34,384 bases of DNA from the NCBI GenBank assembly GCA_902544345.1, contig CACCBT010000006.1:1-34384 (forward strand). The letters are read 5' to 3'. Each line of letters starts with the position of its first letter. Position 1 is the first letter of the stretch. A program made the translations under genes and the position numbers. Below are positions 1 through 13,071 of the stretch, piece by piece. Source of the DNA: an uncultured Pelagibacteraceae bacterium. Lineage in GTDB: Bacteria; Pseudomonadota; Alphaproteobacteria; Pelagibacterales; Pelagibacteraceae. Below the pieces are notes generated by a model that ran no database searches, was not told the origin of the DNA, and worked only from the letters and a program-made list of their open reading frames with translations.

Positions 1-969
1 ATTGCTAAACAGAAACCGTGGGAGCCCATAATTGTCTCTGATAATATAACTTGGTCAGAATTTTCAAGATTAAATTTATTTTTACACGAATTGGAGGGAG
101 TTAAGCCAGTTGTGTCAGTTGCTAGAACGTATCCAGATAACTCTTCGGCGCACATCTTAGGTTATGTTTCACAAGTAAGCGCAAAAGACCTTGAAACGAA
201 AAAATACTTAAAAGATTTACATGTGCCCGGTATGAGCATTGGAAAAACTGGACTAGAAAGAAAACTTGATGAAAAGATCATTGGCAAAATAGGATTTCAA
301 AGATATGAAGTAAATGCTTTTGGAAAAAGAGTAAAACAAATTCAAATTAACGAAGGTCAAGCAGGAGAAAGTTACAAAACTACATTAGATTTTGAAGTTC
401 AAAAGTACACAAATGAGCTTTTAAAAGATAAGGCTGCAGCAGTATGTGTTATGGATGTATATAATGGAGATATAGTATCCATGGTATCTTCTCCTAGTTT
501 TGAGCCAAATGAATTTGTTCATGGTTTAGAAAAAAAATACTGGAATAGTCTTATTAAAAATGAATTAAGACCATTAACAAACAAAACTATTTCAGGATTA
601 TACCCTCCGGGTTCTACTATCAAAACATTGGTTGCACTGAGTGCTCTAGAAAACGGAGTTATTAAACCTTTAGATACTTTTAAATGTAAAGGTAAAATTG
701 AACTTTATGGAGAAAAATTTCACTGCTGGGAGAAGGATGGTCATGGAATAGTAAATTTGAGGAAGGGAATACAAAGATCATGTGACGTTTATTTTTATGA
801 AGTTGCTAGAAAATTAGGAGTTGATCGTCTATCCGAAACAGCAAAAAAATTTGGATTAGGAAAAAAGGTACTTGATGGCTTCATTGAGGAAAGAGCAGGC
901 GTTGTTCCCAATACAAAATGGAAGAAAAAGTTTATTGGTCAAAATTGGTACCTTGGAGAGACTATTTAA
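1..969 (+). pseudogene. mrdA: Penicillin-binding protein 2 (MrdA), broken at both ends
   Basis: This is a fragment of the peptidoglycan transpeptidase PBP2, which works with RodA and the MreBCD complex in cell elongation. The reading frame is open from base 1, so the 5' end lies outside the window; the TTG at 91 is internal. Visible are the pedestal-domain signature around ARTYP and the transpeptidase SxxK motif (PPGSTIK, about bases 604-624) with the active-site serine. The second motif reads SCD (about bases 778-786). The reading then stops right after the GETI residues, where PBP2 normally continues into an NAGIGQG-type segment and the KTG motif. The C-terminal third, including KTG, is absent. 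The loss coincides with an inverted junction to mreC rather than a simple nonsense mutation. As drawn, the product would be inactive; an intact copy probably exists in the real genome. Confidence 0.9.
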
Positions 970-1542
970 ATCATTCAATAAAAGAACTCTTGAAGATAAA
1001 TAATTTGTTTCAACTATTCTTCCAACTAAGTAGTTATTATGAGTTACCGGCATACCCTTCATTATGCCTCTACTGGTGCCTTTATTAATTATAATTGATT
1101 TTAAAAAAGGACTATTTTTATCAACTAAAACTTTGGCCAAGACAACATTACTAAGATTTTTATTAAAATATTCTGTTTCCAAAATTTTTTGTAAATTTTT
1201 GTTTTCATCTGACAAAAATTCTACATTAAGTTCAAGTAATTTATATTTTTCTATTTCTAATTTTAATCTTTCATTTTCTGCTTTAATATTTAAATAATTA
1301 GAGAGATCTTTGCTTGCTTGAGGAAAAAATCTAGTTGGCGTAGAAGCTAGAAAAGTTATTCTATAAACTACATCATTTAAAAAACCTCTTATAGGTTTAG
1401 TAAACTTTGCTCCATAAACATCTAGAAAAAAAATAATTAAAGCTAGAAATATTAATGATAGTACAGAAAATTTTTGTGCTCCACCTCTTTTAAGAAGAGC
1501 CGAACGAAAAGCAATACTAAAATCATCTCTACTAACTGACAT
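856..1542 (-). pseudogene. mreC: Rod-shape protein MreC, C-terminus replaced across a junction
   Basis: MreC is the periplasmic scaffold linking MreB to PBP2 in the elongasome. The N-terminal part is normal: a cytoplasmic start, one membrane segment (about residues 28-45, LIFLALIIFFLDVYG), a coiled coil (about residues 85-125, ENERLKLEIEKYKLL) and the start of the beta-barrel core (VGRIVETNYLSSRVLLLNDLNS). After that point (base 961 and below) the codons are the reverse complement of the neighbouring mrdA gene, so the last roughly 35 residues are not MreC-derived. MreC proteins are normally about 250-300 residues with a second beta domain, which is missing here. It follows mreB by 19 bases on the same strand, the usual mreB-mreC order; mreD and mrdA would be expected next on this strand. 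Confidence 0.88.
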
Positions 1543-1561
1543 CTATTCATCTGTAGATAAA

Positions 1562-4169
<2,608 letters not shown>

Positions 4170-4262
4170 AACTTTATAAAAATTTAATACCCTATATTAC
4201 AATCAAAGCTAGAATTTGCAAATAATTATGTAGTTCAATTAGTGTTTTGGACTCAGATTGGG

Positions 4263-5832
<1,570 letters not shown>

Positions 5833-5833
<1 letters not shown>

Positions 5834-7599
5834 TAAACTAAAATTTTCCCTTCATCAGAAATTTCTTCTTCTTCTTCAGGTCCTAAAATCATTTGATTAT
5901 GGGGCTTGCCTGAAGGTATCATTGGAAAACAGTTTTCTGCTTTATCGACTACACAGTCAAATATCACTGGCCTATCAATACTAATCATTTCCTTTATCTT
6001 TTCATCTAACTCACCAGGTGTTTTCGCTCTAATACCAACACAACCATAAGATTCTGCAAGTTTAACAAAGTCTGGTAAAGCGGCCGTGTAGCTTTCAGAA
6101 TAATTCTTTTCATGTAAAAGCTCTTGCCATTGTCTCACCATTCCCATGTACTCATTATTTAAAATAAATATTTTAATAGGTAATCTATATTGCACAGCAG
6201 TAGACATTTCTTGCATTGTCATCAAAACAGATGCTTCTCCTGCTATGTCAACGACTAATTTTCCAGGATTTGCAATTTGAACACCGATTGCAGCTGGAAG
6301 CCCATAACCCATTGTTCCAAGACCTCCAGATGTCATCCATCTATTAGGCTTATTAAACTTATAATGTTGGGCTGCCCACATTTGATGCTGGCCTACCTCA
6401 GTAGTTATAAAGGTATCTTGATTTTTTGTTAATTCATATAATCTTTGTACAGCATGTTGAGGTTTTATAATTTTATTACTATTTATGAAGTTGAGGGATT
6501 TTTTTTCTCTCCACTTCCCAATTTGTTCCCACCATTTTGAGGTTTTTTGTTTATTAGAATTCAAAAAGTTTTTATTTTTCTCTTTAAATCTTTTAATTAA
6601 AGATTTTAATAGTTCTGTTACATCGCTGATGATTGCAAGATCAACTTTAATATTTTTTCCGATTGAGGATGGATCAATATCTACATGAATTTTTTTTGAA
6701 CCTGGTGAAAATTCATCAACCTTACCTGTAATTCTATCATCGAACCTCGCTCCAATATTTATCATTAAGTCACAATCATGCATCGCATTATTTGCTTCAT
6801 AAGTTCCGTGCATACCGAGCATACCTAAAAATTGTGGATCGTCTCCAGGATACGCTCCAAGTCCTTGTAATGTAGAGGTTATAGGGAAACCAGTTAATGA
6901 AACTAGTTCTCTTAAATATTTGCTAGCTTCAGGTCCAGAATTTATAACTCCACCACCTGTATAAAAAATAGGCTTGGTAGATTTTTTAATTAGATCTATA
7001 AATTTATCTAATTCGGAATTAGATATTTTATGAGTTGATTTTCCATTAAGTTTTTTTTTAAGAGTATTTTTGAAAAATTTATATTTACCTTTTTTAAATT
7101 GTATATCTTTTGGAATATCAACTAAGACTGGACCAGGTCTACCAGTAGTAGCGACTTCAAAAGCTAAGTGTAAAGTTTTAGAAAGATCGTTTACATCTTT
7201 TACTAACCAATTATGTTTTGTACATGGTCTTGTAATTCCAGTTGTGTCACATTCTTGAAATGCATCAGTGCCAATTAAGTGTGTTGGTACCTGCCCAGAA
7301 ATACAAACAAGCGGTATTGAGTCCATGTAAGCATCTGTTAAAGCTGTTACTGCATTTGTAGCGCCAGGTCCTGATGTAACCAATAAAACTCCTGGCTTGC
7401 CACTTGATCTCGCGTACCCTTCTGCTGAGTGTCCTGCACCTTGCTCGTGCCTTGCTAAAATATGTTTTATTGATTTATGATTTTTTAATTCATCATAAAT
7501 TGGTAGAACCGCACCGCCGGGATAACCAAAAATATATTCCACTTTTTGATCTTCTAGTGATTTAAATACAATTTCTGCTCCACTCAATAATTTTGGCAT
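5833..7599 (-). CDS. ilvB: Acetolactate synthase large (catalytic) subunit
   Basis: The ThDP-dependent catalytic subunit, joining two pyruvates or pyruvate and 2-oxobutyrate. At 588 residues it shows the three expected domains. The N-terminal pyrimidine-binding domain has the catalytic glutamate in the RHEQGAGHSAEGYAR segment (about residue 51). A central FAD-type domain follows. The C-terminal ThDP domain includes LNNEYMGMVRQWQELLHEK. The ThDP/Mg motif reads GEAS (around bases 6236-6247) where GDG or GDAS is usual, so a Glu replaces the Mg-ligand Asp. It is the first gene of the ilvB-ilvN-ilvC-leuA block. Confidence 0.96.
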
Positions 7600-7636
7600 A
7601 TATACAATCTAGCCTAGAAATGAGTTGCGTCAAGTT

Positions 7637-8554
7637 TTAGCTTACGACTTTTAATGATTTTTTTAAAAGATTTGAGAAATTTTTCGAATATAGCTTATTC
7701 CAATTCTTCATATGGCCTCTAGCCCAAGTATTTTGTCTTTTAGCATATTGTCTGGTCTTTATATTAATAAGATCTTTGCACTGCGCTAAAGAGATAGATT
7801 TTCTCAAATAATCATTAATTTCCTTCACACCTATAATTTTATTTGCTGATAAAGTTTCATTTATTTTTAATGCATTAAATCTTTTGACTTCATTAATACA
7901 TTTTTTCTTAAACATTTCTTCTGTTCTAAGTGAGATTTTTTTAAGTAATACCTCTCTAGGCATATCGATAAAAATTTTTTTTATTTCAAAATCTGAAAAA
8001 TCAGATCTTGTATTTTTAAACCAATCATACAATGATTTTTTTGTCTTAAGCTTTACTTCATACGCCCTTTGTAATCTTTGAGAGTCTGTTCGAAGTATTC
8101 TTCCTTTAATTTTTGGATCAAGTTTGAGCAATTGATAATAAAATTTTTTATTACCAAGTTTTTTAAATAAGTTTCTTGCTTTATTTCTTGTTTTGATATC
8201 TATGTCAGGTATTTTACTTATGCCCTTTGTAATTATATTAAAGTAAAGCCCTGTCCCTCCAACAATTATTGGCACTTTCTTTTTTTTTTTACAAATATTA
8301 ATCTTTTTTTTTACTTGTTTGAGCCAATCGCCAGCTGAAAAATGTTTTTTTACAGTAATAATTCCATAAAGATGGTGTTTAATTTTTCTAGTTTGAGCTA
8401 AAGTTGGTCTTGAAGATAAAACAGAAAATTCTTTAAAAATTTGCATACTATCTGCATTAATAATCTCACCATTAATTTTTTCTGCTAATTTAATTGCTAA
8501 ATTTGATTTTCCTGAAGCTGTTGGTCCTGCTAAGAGTATTAACTTTTTGAGCAA
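7637..8554 (-). CDS. miaA: tRNA dimethylallyltransferase
   Basis: Adds a dimethylallyl group to N6 of A37 in tRNAs that read UNN codons, a modification that stabilises codon-anticodon pairing. The 305-residue protein has the P-loop AGPTASGKS (residues 8-16), the NADSMQ motif (about residues 34-39) and the GGTGLY motif (about residues 98-103), all typical of MiaA. The C-terminus is short and lysine-rich, as is common in AT-rich genomes. It is followed by ilvB on the same strand after a 37-base gap and starts 2 bases after the upstream protease gene ends. Confidence 0.95.
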   Translation of the reverse strand: MLKKLILLAGPTASGKSNLAIKLAEKINGEIINADSMQIFKEFSVLSSRPTLAQTRKIKHHLYGIITVKKHFSAGDWLKQVKKKINICKKKKKVPIIVGGTGLYFNIITKGISKIPDIDIKTRNKARNLFKKLGNKKFYYQLLKLDPKIKGRILRTDSQRLQRAYEVKLKTKKSLYDWFKNTRSDFSDFEIKKIFIDMPREVLLKKISLRTEEMFKKKCINEVKRFNALKINETLSANKIIGVKEINDYLRKSISLAQCKDLINIKTRQYAKRQNTWARGHMKNWNKLYSKNFSNLLKKSLKVVS

Positions 8555-8556
8555 AA

Positions 8557-9960
8557 CTAATTTATTTTAACGCCTAGGTAACGTCTTTGATTGTTTTTAT
8601 TTATAACTGTTAATAGTAACGTTTTCTCACCTTTTTTAAAAAAACTATCAACTAACTTTTTTAAATCTGAGGTCGATTTTATTGGAGACTTTTGAACTTC
8701 AATAATTATATCATTTACGCTCAAAAGATTTATTAGCGGGCTTCTGCTAGAAATTTCTGTAATTACAACACCAGAAGTTTTTTTATTTAAATTCCTAGAG
8801 GCAATGTCCTCGCTATTTATATCTCTTACAGCTATTTTTAATTTATCAATATCTACAACTTTTTTTACTGTTTTTGTTTTCTTATCTTTAAATTCTTCAG
8901 AGGACTCAAGTCTTCCAAGAACCAATCTTTTAGATATAAGTTTTTTGTTTCTCCAAATTTTTAGCTCTACACTTTTTCCAACCTCTGTAGAGGCAACGAC
9001 TTTTGGTAGAGTTCTCATCGTATCAATTTTTTTTCCATCAAAATTTAAAATTATATCGCCTGCTTTTATTCCTGCTTTATCTGCAGGACTATTTTCACCA
9101 ACACTAGCAACCAAAGCACCTTGCGGTTTTTTGAGCTTTTCCACCTCAGCTATTTCTTTTGTAACCTCTTGAATTCTTACTCCTAACCAACCTCTTTTAG
9201 TTTCTCCAAATTTAATCAATTGGTTAATTATGTTTGAAGCTGCATTAGCTGGTATAGCAAATCCTATTCCGATTGAGCCAGATTGGCCTGGAGCAATAAT
9301 TGCAGTGTTGATACCAATTACTTTTCCTTCAAGATTAAATAAAGGCCCACCTGAGTTACCTTGATTTATAGAAGCATCAGTTTGAATGAAATCGTCATAT
9401 CTCGTAAGATTAATATCTCTGTTTCTTGCAGATATAATTCCAGCAGTCACTGTTCCTCCAAGACCAAAAGGATTTCCAATAGCAACAGCCCAATCTCCAA
9501 CCCTTGCTTTATCAGAGTCACCAAAGCTTACTGGTTTAAATTGATCTTTTGTTTCCATTTTTAAAACAGCTATATCCATATAAGGATCTGCACCAATTAC
9601 TTTTGCTTTATATTCTTTGTCTCCTACTCTTACTAAAATATCATCAGCTCCAGAGATTACATGGTTATTAGTTACAACTGTTCCTTTAGTATCAATAATA
9701 AATCCTGAACCTAGGGAAGAAGCTTTTCTCTCTGTAGGTCTCTCAAAATCTTTAAACATTTCACCAAATGGTGAACCTGGAGGAAATTGAAAAGGAAATT
9801 GGTTTGTAGTTGTTCTAACCGTTTGAGTTGTAGAAATATTCACAACGGATGGCATCAGTTTATCTGCTAAATCAGCGAATGAATCTGGAACAGGTTTTGA
9901 ATGTGCAAAAGAAAAATTAATTACAATTAAAAAAAATATTATTTTACTTACTAATTTCAT
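8557..9960 (-). CDS. Periplasmic Do/DegP-type serine protease
   Basis: An HtrA-family periplasmic quality-control protease or chaperone. An N-terminal signal peptide (MKLVSKIIFFLIVINFSFAHS) is followed by a trypsin-like domain and two PDZ domains. The catalytic triad is visible: His in VVTNNHV, Asp in YMDIAVLKM, Ser in GNSGGPLF. PDZ1 begins around GWLGVRIQEVT and PDZ2 occupies roughly the last 90 residues. The total of 467 residues matches DegP/DegQ/MucD. DegP and DegQ cannot be told apart from sequence alone. It sits between the HflKC block and miaA on the same strand, as in several alphaproteobacteria where hflK-hflC-degP are adjacent. Confidence 0.95.
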   Translation of the reverse strand: MKLVSKIIFFLIVINFSFAHSKPVPDSFADLADKLMPSVVNISTTQTVRTTTNQFPFQFPPGSPFGEMFKDFERPTERKASSLGSGFIIDTKGTVVTNNHVISGADDILVRVGDKEYKAKVIGADPYMDIAVLKMETKDQFKPVSFGDSDKARVGDWAVAIGNPFGLGGTVTAGIISARNRDINLTRYDDFIQTDASINQGNSGGPLFNLEGKVIGINTAIIAPGQSGSIGIGFAIPANAASNIINQLIKFGETKRGWLGVRIQEVTKEIAEVEKLKKPQGALVASVGENSPADKAGIKAGDIILNFDGKKIDTMRTLPKVVASTEVGKSVELKIWRNKKLISKRLVLGRLESSEEFKDKKTKTVKKVVDIDKLKIAVRDINSEDIASRNLNKKTSGVVITEISSRSPLINLLSVNDIIIEVQKSPIKSTSDLKKLVDSFFKKGEKTLLLTVINKNNQRRYLGVKIN

Positions 9961-10146
9961 CTAACTTTTTATATACCAAATTATTAAAAAACCGATAATT
10001 AAAAAAGCAATTCCTAGACTTCTTAATTTATTCTCTGGAGTATTTTTAATTAATTCTAATATGCTTTTAATTCTTGACGGGAAAATGGCTAAAAACAGAC
10101 CTTCCACAAAAAAAATTAATCCGATTGCGATAATAAATTCATTCAC
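9961..10146 (-). CDS. DUF2065 (YjeT-like) small membrane protein
   Basis: A 61-residue protein with two predicted membrane helices (about residues 3-20 and 44-59). It has the pattern of the DUF2065/YjeT family, with FFVEGLFLAIFPSRIK near the start and RSLGIAFLIIGFLIIWYI at the end. The family often lies next to hflK-hflC, as it does here: it begins 15 bases after the hflC stop and abuts the protease start. Its biochemical role is unknown. Confidence 0.85.
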   Translation of the reverse strand: MNEFIIAIGLIFFVEGLFLAIFPSRIKSILELIKNTPENKLRSLGIAFLIIGFLIIWYIKS

Positions 10147-10161
10147 AAATATGTTAAATAT

Positions 10162-11037
10162 CTACCTTTTTACAGCAGGCTTTACAGACTTACCAAAAAA
10201 CTTAAAGAATTCACTATCAGGCGATAAAACGAGTGATGTCTCGCCTCCTATAAGAGCTTTTTCATACGCTTGCATTGCTCTATAAAAAGCAAAAAACTGT
10301 GGATCTCTTCCGAAGGCATTAGCAAAAATTTTGTTTCTTTGACCATCGCCTTCACCTTTCATAATTTCTGATTTCTTATTCGCTTCAGCTAAGATCACAG
10401 TTACATCTTTATCTGCAGTCGATCTAATTTTTTGAGCTATTTCTGCACCTTGTGCTCTAAATTCTTTTGCCTCTCTTTCTCTTTCAGTTTGCATTCTTTT
10501 ATAAATTGCTTCACTATTTGCTGGAGGTAAATCCGCTCTTTTTATTCGAACATCAACTATGTTAATTCCGAAATTTTTTGCTTCCTCGTTCACTTGCGAT
10601 TGAATTATTTGCATTTGTCTTGCTCTATCTGTAGATAATAATGTTGCTAGTTCTTGCGTACCTAATACACCCCTGATTCTAGAGTTGATGATTGTAGACA
10701 ATCTAGATCTTGCTACTCTTTCATTTCCAACCGAAATATAAAACTTTAAAGGATCTACAATTTTAAATCTTGCAAAAGCGTCAACAATCAATCTTTTTTG
10801 GTCAGCAGCAATAACCTCTTCCGGATCGTTGTCTAGATTTAAAATTCTTTTATCTAAATAGACAACGTTTTGAATGAAAGGTAGTTTAAAATTTAAACCA
10901 GCTTTAGTTACAATCTTTTTAGGATCACCAAATTGAAGAACAATTGCCTGACTAATTTCTTGAACGATAAATAAAGATTGGAAAATTACTACACCAATTA
11001 AAATTATTGCTGGAACTATAAATTTAACACCTTTCAC
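10162..11037 (-). CDS. hflC: HflC, SPFH-domain membrane protease modulator
   Basis: Partner of HflK in the large membrane complex that encloses and modulates FtsH. The 291-residue protein has an N-terminal membrane anchor (VPAIILIGVVIFQSLFIVQ). An SPFH/band 7 domain follows (about residues 25-190), then an alpha-helical segment rich in Glu, Ala and Arg (about 195-235). It starts with GTG at 11037, overlapping the hflK stop (TAGTG), so the two are translationally coupled, consistent with a 1:1 complex. Confidence 0.96.
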   Translation of the reverse strand: MKGVKFIVPAIILIGVVIFQSLFIVQEISQAIVLQFGDPKKIVTKAGLNFKLPFIQNVVYLDKRILNLDNDPEEVIAADQKRLIVDAFARFKIVDPLKFYISVGNERVARSRLSTIINSRIRGVLGTQELATLLSTDRARQMQIIQSQVNEEAKNFGINIVDVRIKRADLPPANSEAIYKRMQTEREREAKEFRAQGAEIAQKIRSTADKDVTVILAEANKKSEIMKGEGDGQRNKIFANAFGRDPQFFAFYRAMQAYEKALIGGETSLVLSPDSEFFKFFGKSVKPAVKR

Positions 11038-12152
11038 TAATTATTGCTCCCTTTTTTTAATTCAGGTAATGGTAGATAAGGAACTACTCCTGAACCGGAT
11101 TCTTTATCTATGATTACTTTATCTATATCTGCTAAAACCTTTTCCATTGTTTCTAAATACATTCTCTCTTGAGTAACTTGTTTTGCATCTTTATATTCAT
11201 TATAAATAGCTAAAAATCTGCTAGCCTCACCCTCAGCTTTTGCAACGACTTCTTTCTTATATGCTTCTGCTTGTTGTAAAACTTGCTCGGCTTCCCCTCG
11301 CGCTCTTGGTATAACATCATTAGCATATGCTTCGGCTTCATTTTTTGATCTTTCTCTATCTGCTCTAGCGGCCTGGACATCCCTAAATGCATCGATAACT
11401 TGTTCAGGTGGGTCAGCTTGTTGTGTTTGTACTTGAGTTAACTGTATACCTGAACCATACTCATCTAAAATTAGCTGAGCTATTTCTTGCACCTCAACTT
11501 CTATTTTAGATCTTCCCTCTGTCAGAATATTTTGAATTTTATTTTTTGCTATTACTTCCCTCATTGCTGTCTCGGATGCAGCTTTAACTGTTTCAACTGG
11601 ACTTTGAATATTAAATAAAAATTTTTGTGCGTCTTTGATTACCCAAAAAACAGAGTAATTAATGTCTACTATATTTTCGTCACCTGTTAACATTAAGCTT
11701 TCTTCTGGAACGTTTCCAACTCCGGATGACCTGCCAGAGTCACTTGCTGGCCTGAAACCAACATCCACTCTATTAACTTTGGTTACCTTAGGAGTTAATA
11801 CTCTCTCAAAAGGTGTAGGGAAATGATAATGTAATCCAGGTTGAGTAGTATTTACATATTTACCAAATCTTAAAACTACCCCTTGTTCATCTGGTAAAAC
11901 TCTGTAAAGACCGCTCGCAACGTAAAGTAATGCAATAATAATTAAACCTATAATTATCGGTCGAGTACCTCCTGATTTTCCGCCAGAAAATTTATTAATG
12001 GTTTTTTGAAAATTTTTTATAACATCATCAATGCTAGGTGGGTCTTGTCTAGATCCTGATCCATTTCCACTAGGCGAACCTCTTCCACCGTCTCCACCTG
12101 GAGGTGCTCCCCATGGAGATTGGTTATTTAAAATCTTATCTTTGAAACTCAT
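11037..12152 (-). CDS. hflK: HflK, SPFH-domain membrane protease modulator
   Basis: Membrane-anchored partner of HflC in control of FtsH. The 371-residue protein has the Gly/Pro/Ser-rich cytoplasmic N-terminus typical of HflK (residues 11-45). One membrane helix (about residues 66-83) precedes the SPFH domain (YRVLPDEQGVVLRFGKYV onward) and a long helical region with RDVQAARADRERSKNEAEAYAN. It is the promoter-proximal gene of the hflK-hflC-DUF2065-protease set. The 84-base gap to the divergent mrp gene (12153-12236) probably holds both promoters. Confidence 0.96.
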   Translation of the reverse strand: MSFKDKILNNQSPWGAPPGGDGGRGSPSGNGSGSRQDPPSIDDVIKNFQKTINKFSGGKSGGTRPIIIGLIIIALLYVASGLYRVLPDEQGVVLRFGKYVNTTQPGLHYHFPTPFERVLTPKVTKVNRVDVGFRPASDSGRSSGVGNVPEESLMLTGDENIVDINYSVFWVIKDAQKFLFNIQSPVETVKAASETAMREVIAKNKIQNILTEGRSKIEVEVQEIAQLILDEYGSGIQLTQVQTQQADPPEQVIDAFRDVQAARADRERSKNEAEAYANDVIPRARGEAEQVLQQAEAYKKEVVAKAEGEASRFLAIYNEYKDAKQVTQERMYLETMEKVLADIDKVIIDKESGSGVVPYLPLPELKKGSNN

Positions 12153-12236
12153 GACACTTTATATAGTGACTTTTATCCCAAAAACAAGTTAAGAAGGAGC
12201 GCTAAAATGTCTAAAACATTTGATAAAAATTGAATC

Positions 12237-13031
12237 ATGAGCCAAAAACCACCTCCAAAGCAATTTGTTAAGACTCCAATTAATGGAACAAAATATACTA
12301 TTCTTGTTTCAAGCGCCAAAGGAGGTGTGGGGAAATCTACTGTGGCTGTTAACCTAGCTTTTGCTTTACAAAGTTTGGGTTTAAAGATTGGTATACTTGA
12401 TGCTGATGTTTATGGTCCATCTTTGCCTAAACTATTGAATTTAAAAGATAAGCCAAAAAGCGAGGATAATAAATCAATTACACCTCTTGAAAAATTTGGA
12501 GCTCAATGTATGTCAATGGGCTTACTGATTGATGAACAGACTCCAATGATGTGGAGAGGTCCGATGGTAATAAGTGCTATAAAAACAATGACGCAAAAAG
12601 TTCTTTGGAAAGACAGAGATGTAATAATAATAGATATGCCGCCTGGCACAGGTGATACTCAGTTAACGTTTGTTCAAGAGGTGAAAATTGATGGGGTTAT
12701 AATTGTATCAACACCACAAGACCTTGCTCTATTAGACGTGAAAAGAGGAATTCAAATGTTCGAAAAAACCGGAGTAAAGATTTTAGGACTTATAGACAAT
12801 ATGAGTGTTTTTGAAGGTGATGATGGAAAAAAGTATAAGATATTCGGAGATGGAGGAGTTGAAAAAACTGCTAAAGAATTTAATAAAGAATTTCTAGGTC
12901 ATTTGCCTTTACATCAAGATTTAAGAAGTTCATCCGATAAAGGTGATCCCTTAACTCGTGTAGATCCTAATCACGAAGTCTCATTACTGTTTAAAAATAT
13001 AGCCGAAAAAATAAAGTCATCCCTTAATTAG
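12237..13031 (+). CDS. mrp: Mrp/NBP35-family P-loop ATPase, short form
   Basis: An ATP-binding protein of the iron-sulfur cluster carrier family (Mrp/ApbC). The deviant Walker A motif SSAKGGVGKST (residues 25-35), the DADVYGPSLP switch motif (about residues 56-65) and IIDMPPGTGDTQL (about residues 137-149) are clear. It lacks the N-terminal DUF59 domain of longer Mrp proteins. The region after DNMS, where a CxxC cluster-binding motif is usual, reads VFEGDDGKKYKIFGDGG and contains no cysteine. ATPase function looks intact, but cluster binding in the canonical way is doubtful. It is transcribed away from hflK and converges on the autotransporter-like gene. Confidence 0.9.
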   Translation: MSQKPPPKQFVKTPINGTKYTILVSSAKGGVGKSTVAVNLAFALQSLGLKIGILDADVYGPSLPKLLNLKDKPKSEDNKSITPLEKFGAQCMSMGLLIDEQTPMMWRGPMVISAIKTMTQKVLWKDRDVIIIDMPPGTGDTQLTFVQEVKIDGVIIVSTPQDLALLDVKRGIQMFEKTGVKILGLIDNMSVFEGDDGKKYKIFGDGGVEKTAKEFNKEFLGHLPLHQDLRSSSDKGDPLTRVDPNHEVSLLFKNIAEKIKSSLN

Positions 13032-13071
13032 TATTGAATATATTTTGAACGTTTATTAATTTTTTTCAAGA

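Noticed and set aside
91-969. mrdA as a complete gene starting at TTG 91 with a natural short C-terminus
   Set aside because: The frame is open to base 1 with PBP2-like residues, and the end coincides with antisense mreC sequence and loss of the KTG motif.
8804-9172. 122-residue plus-strand frame inside the protease gene
   Set aside because: It is the antisense of a well-supported protease with intact catalytic motifs; its residues are hydrophobic and serine-rich as expected for shadow frames.
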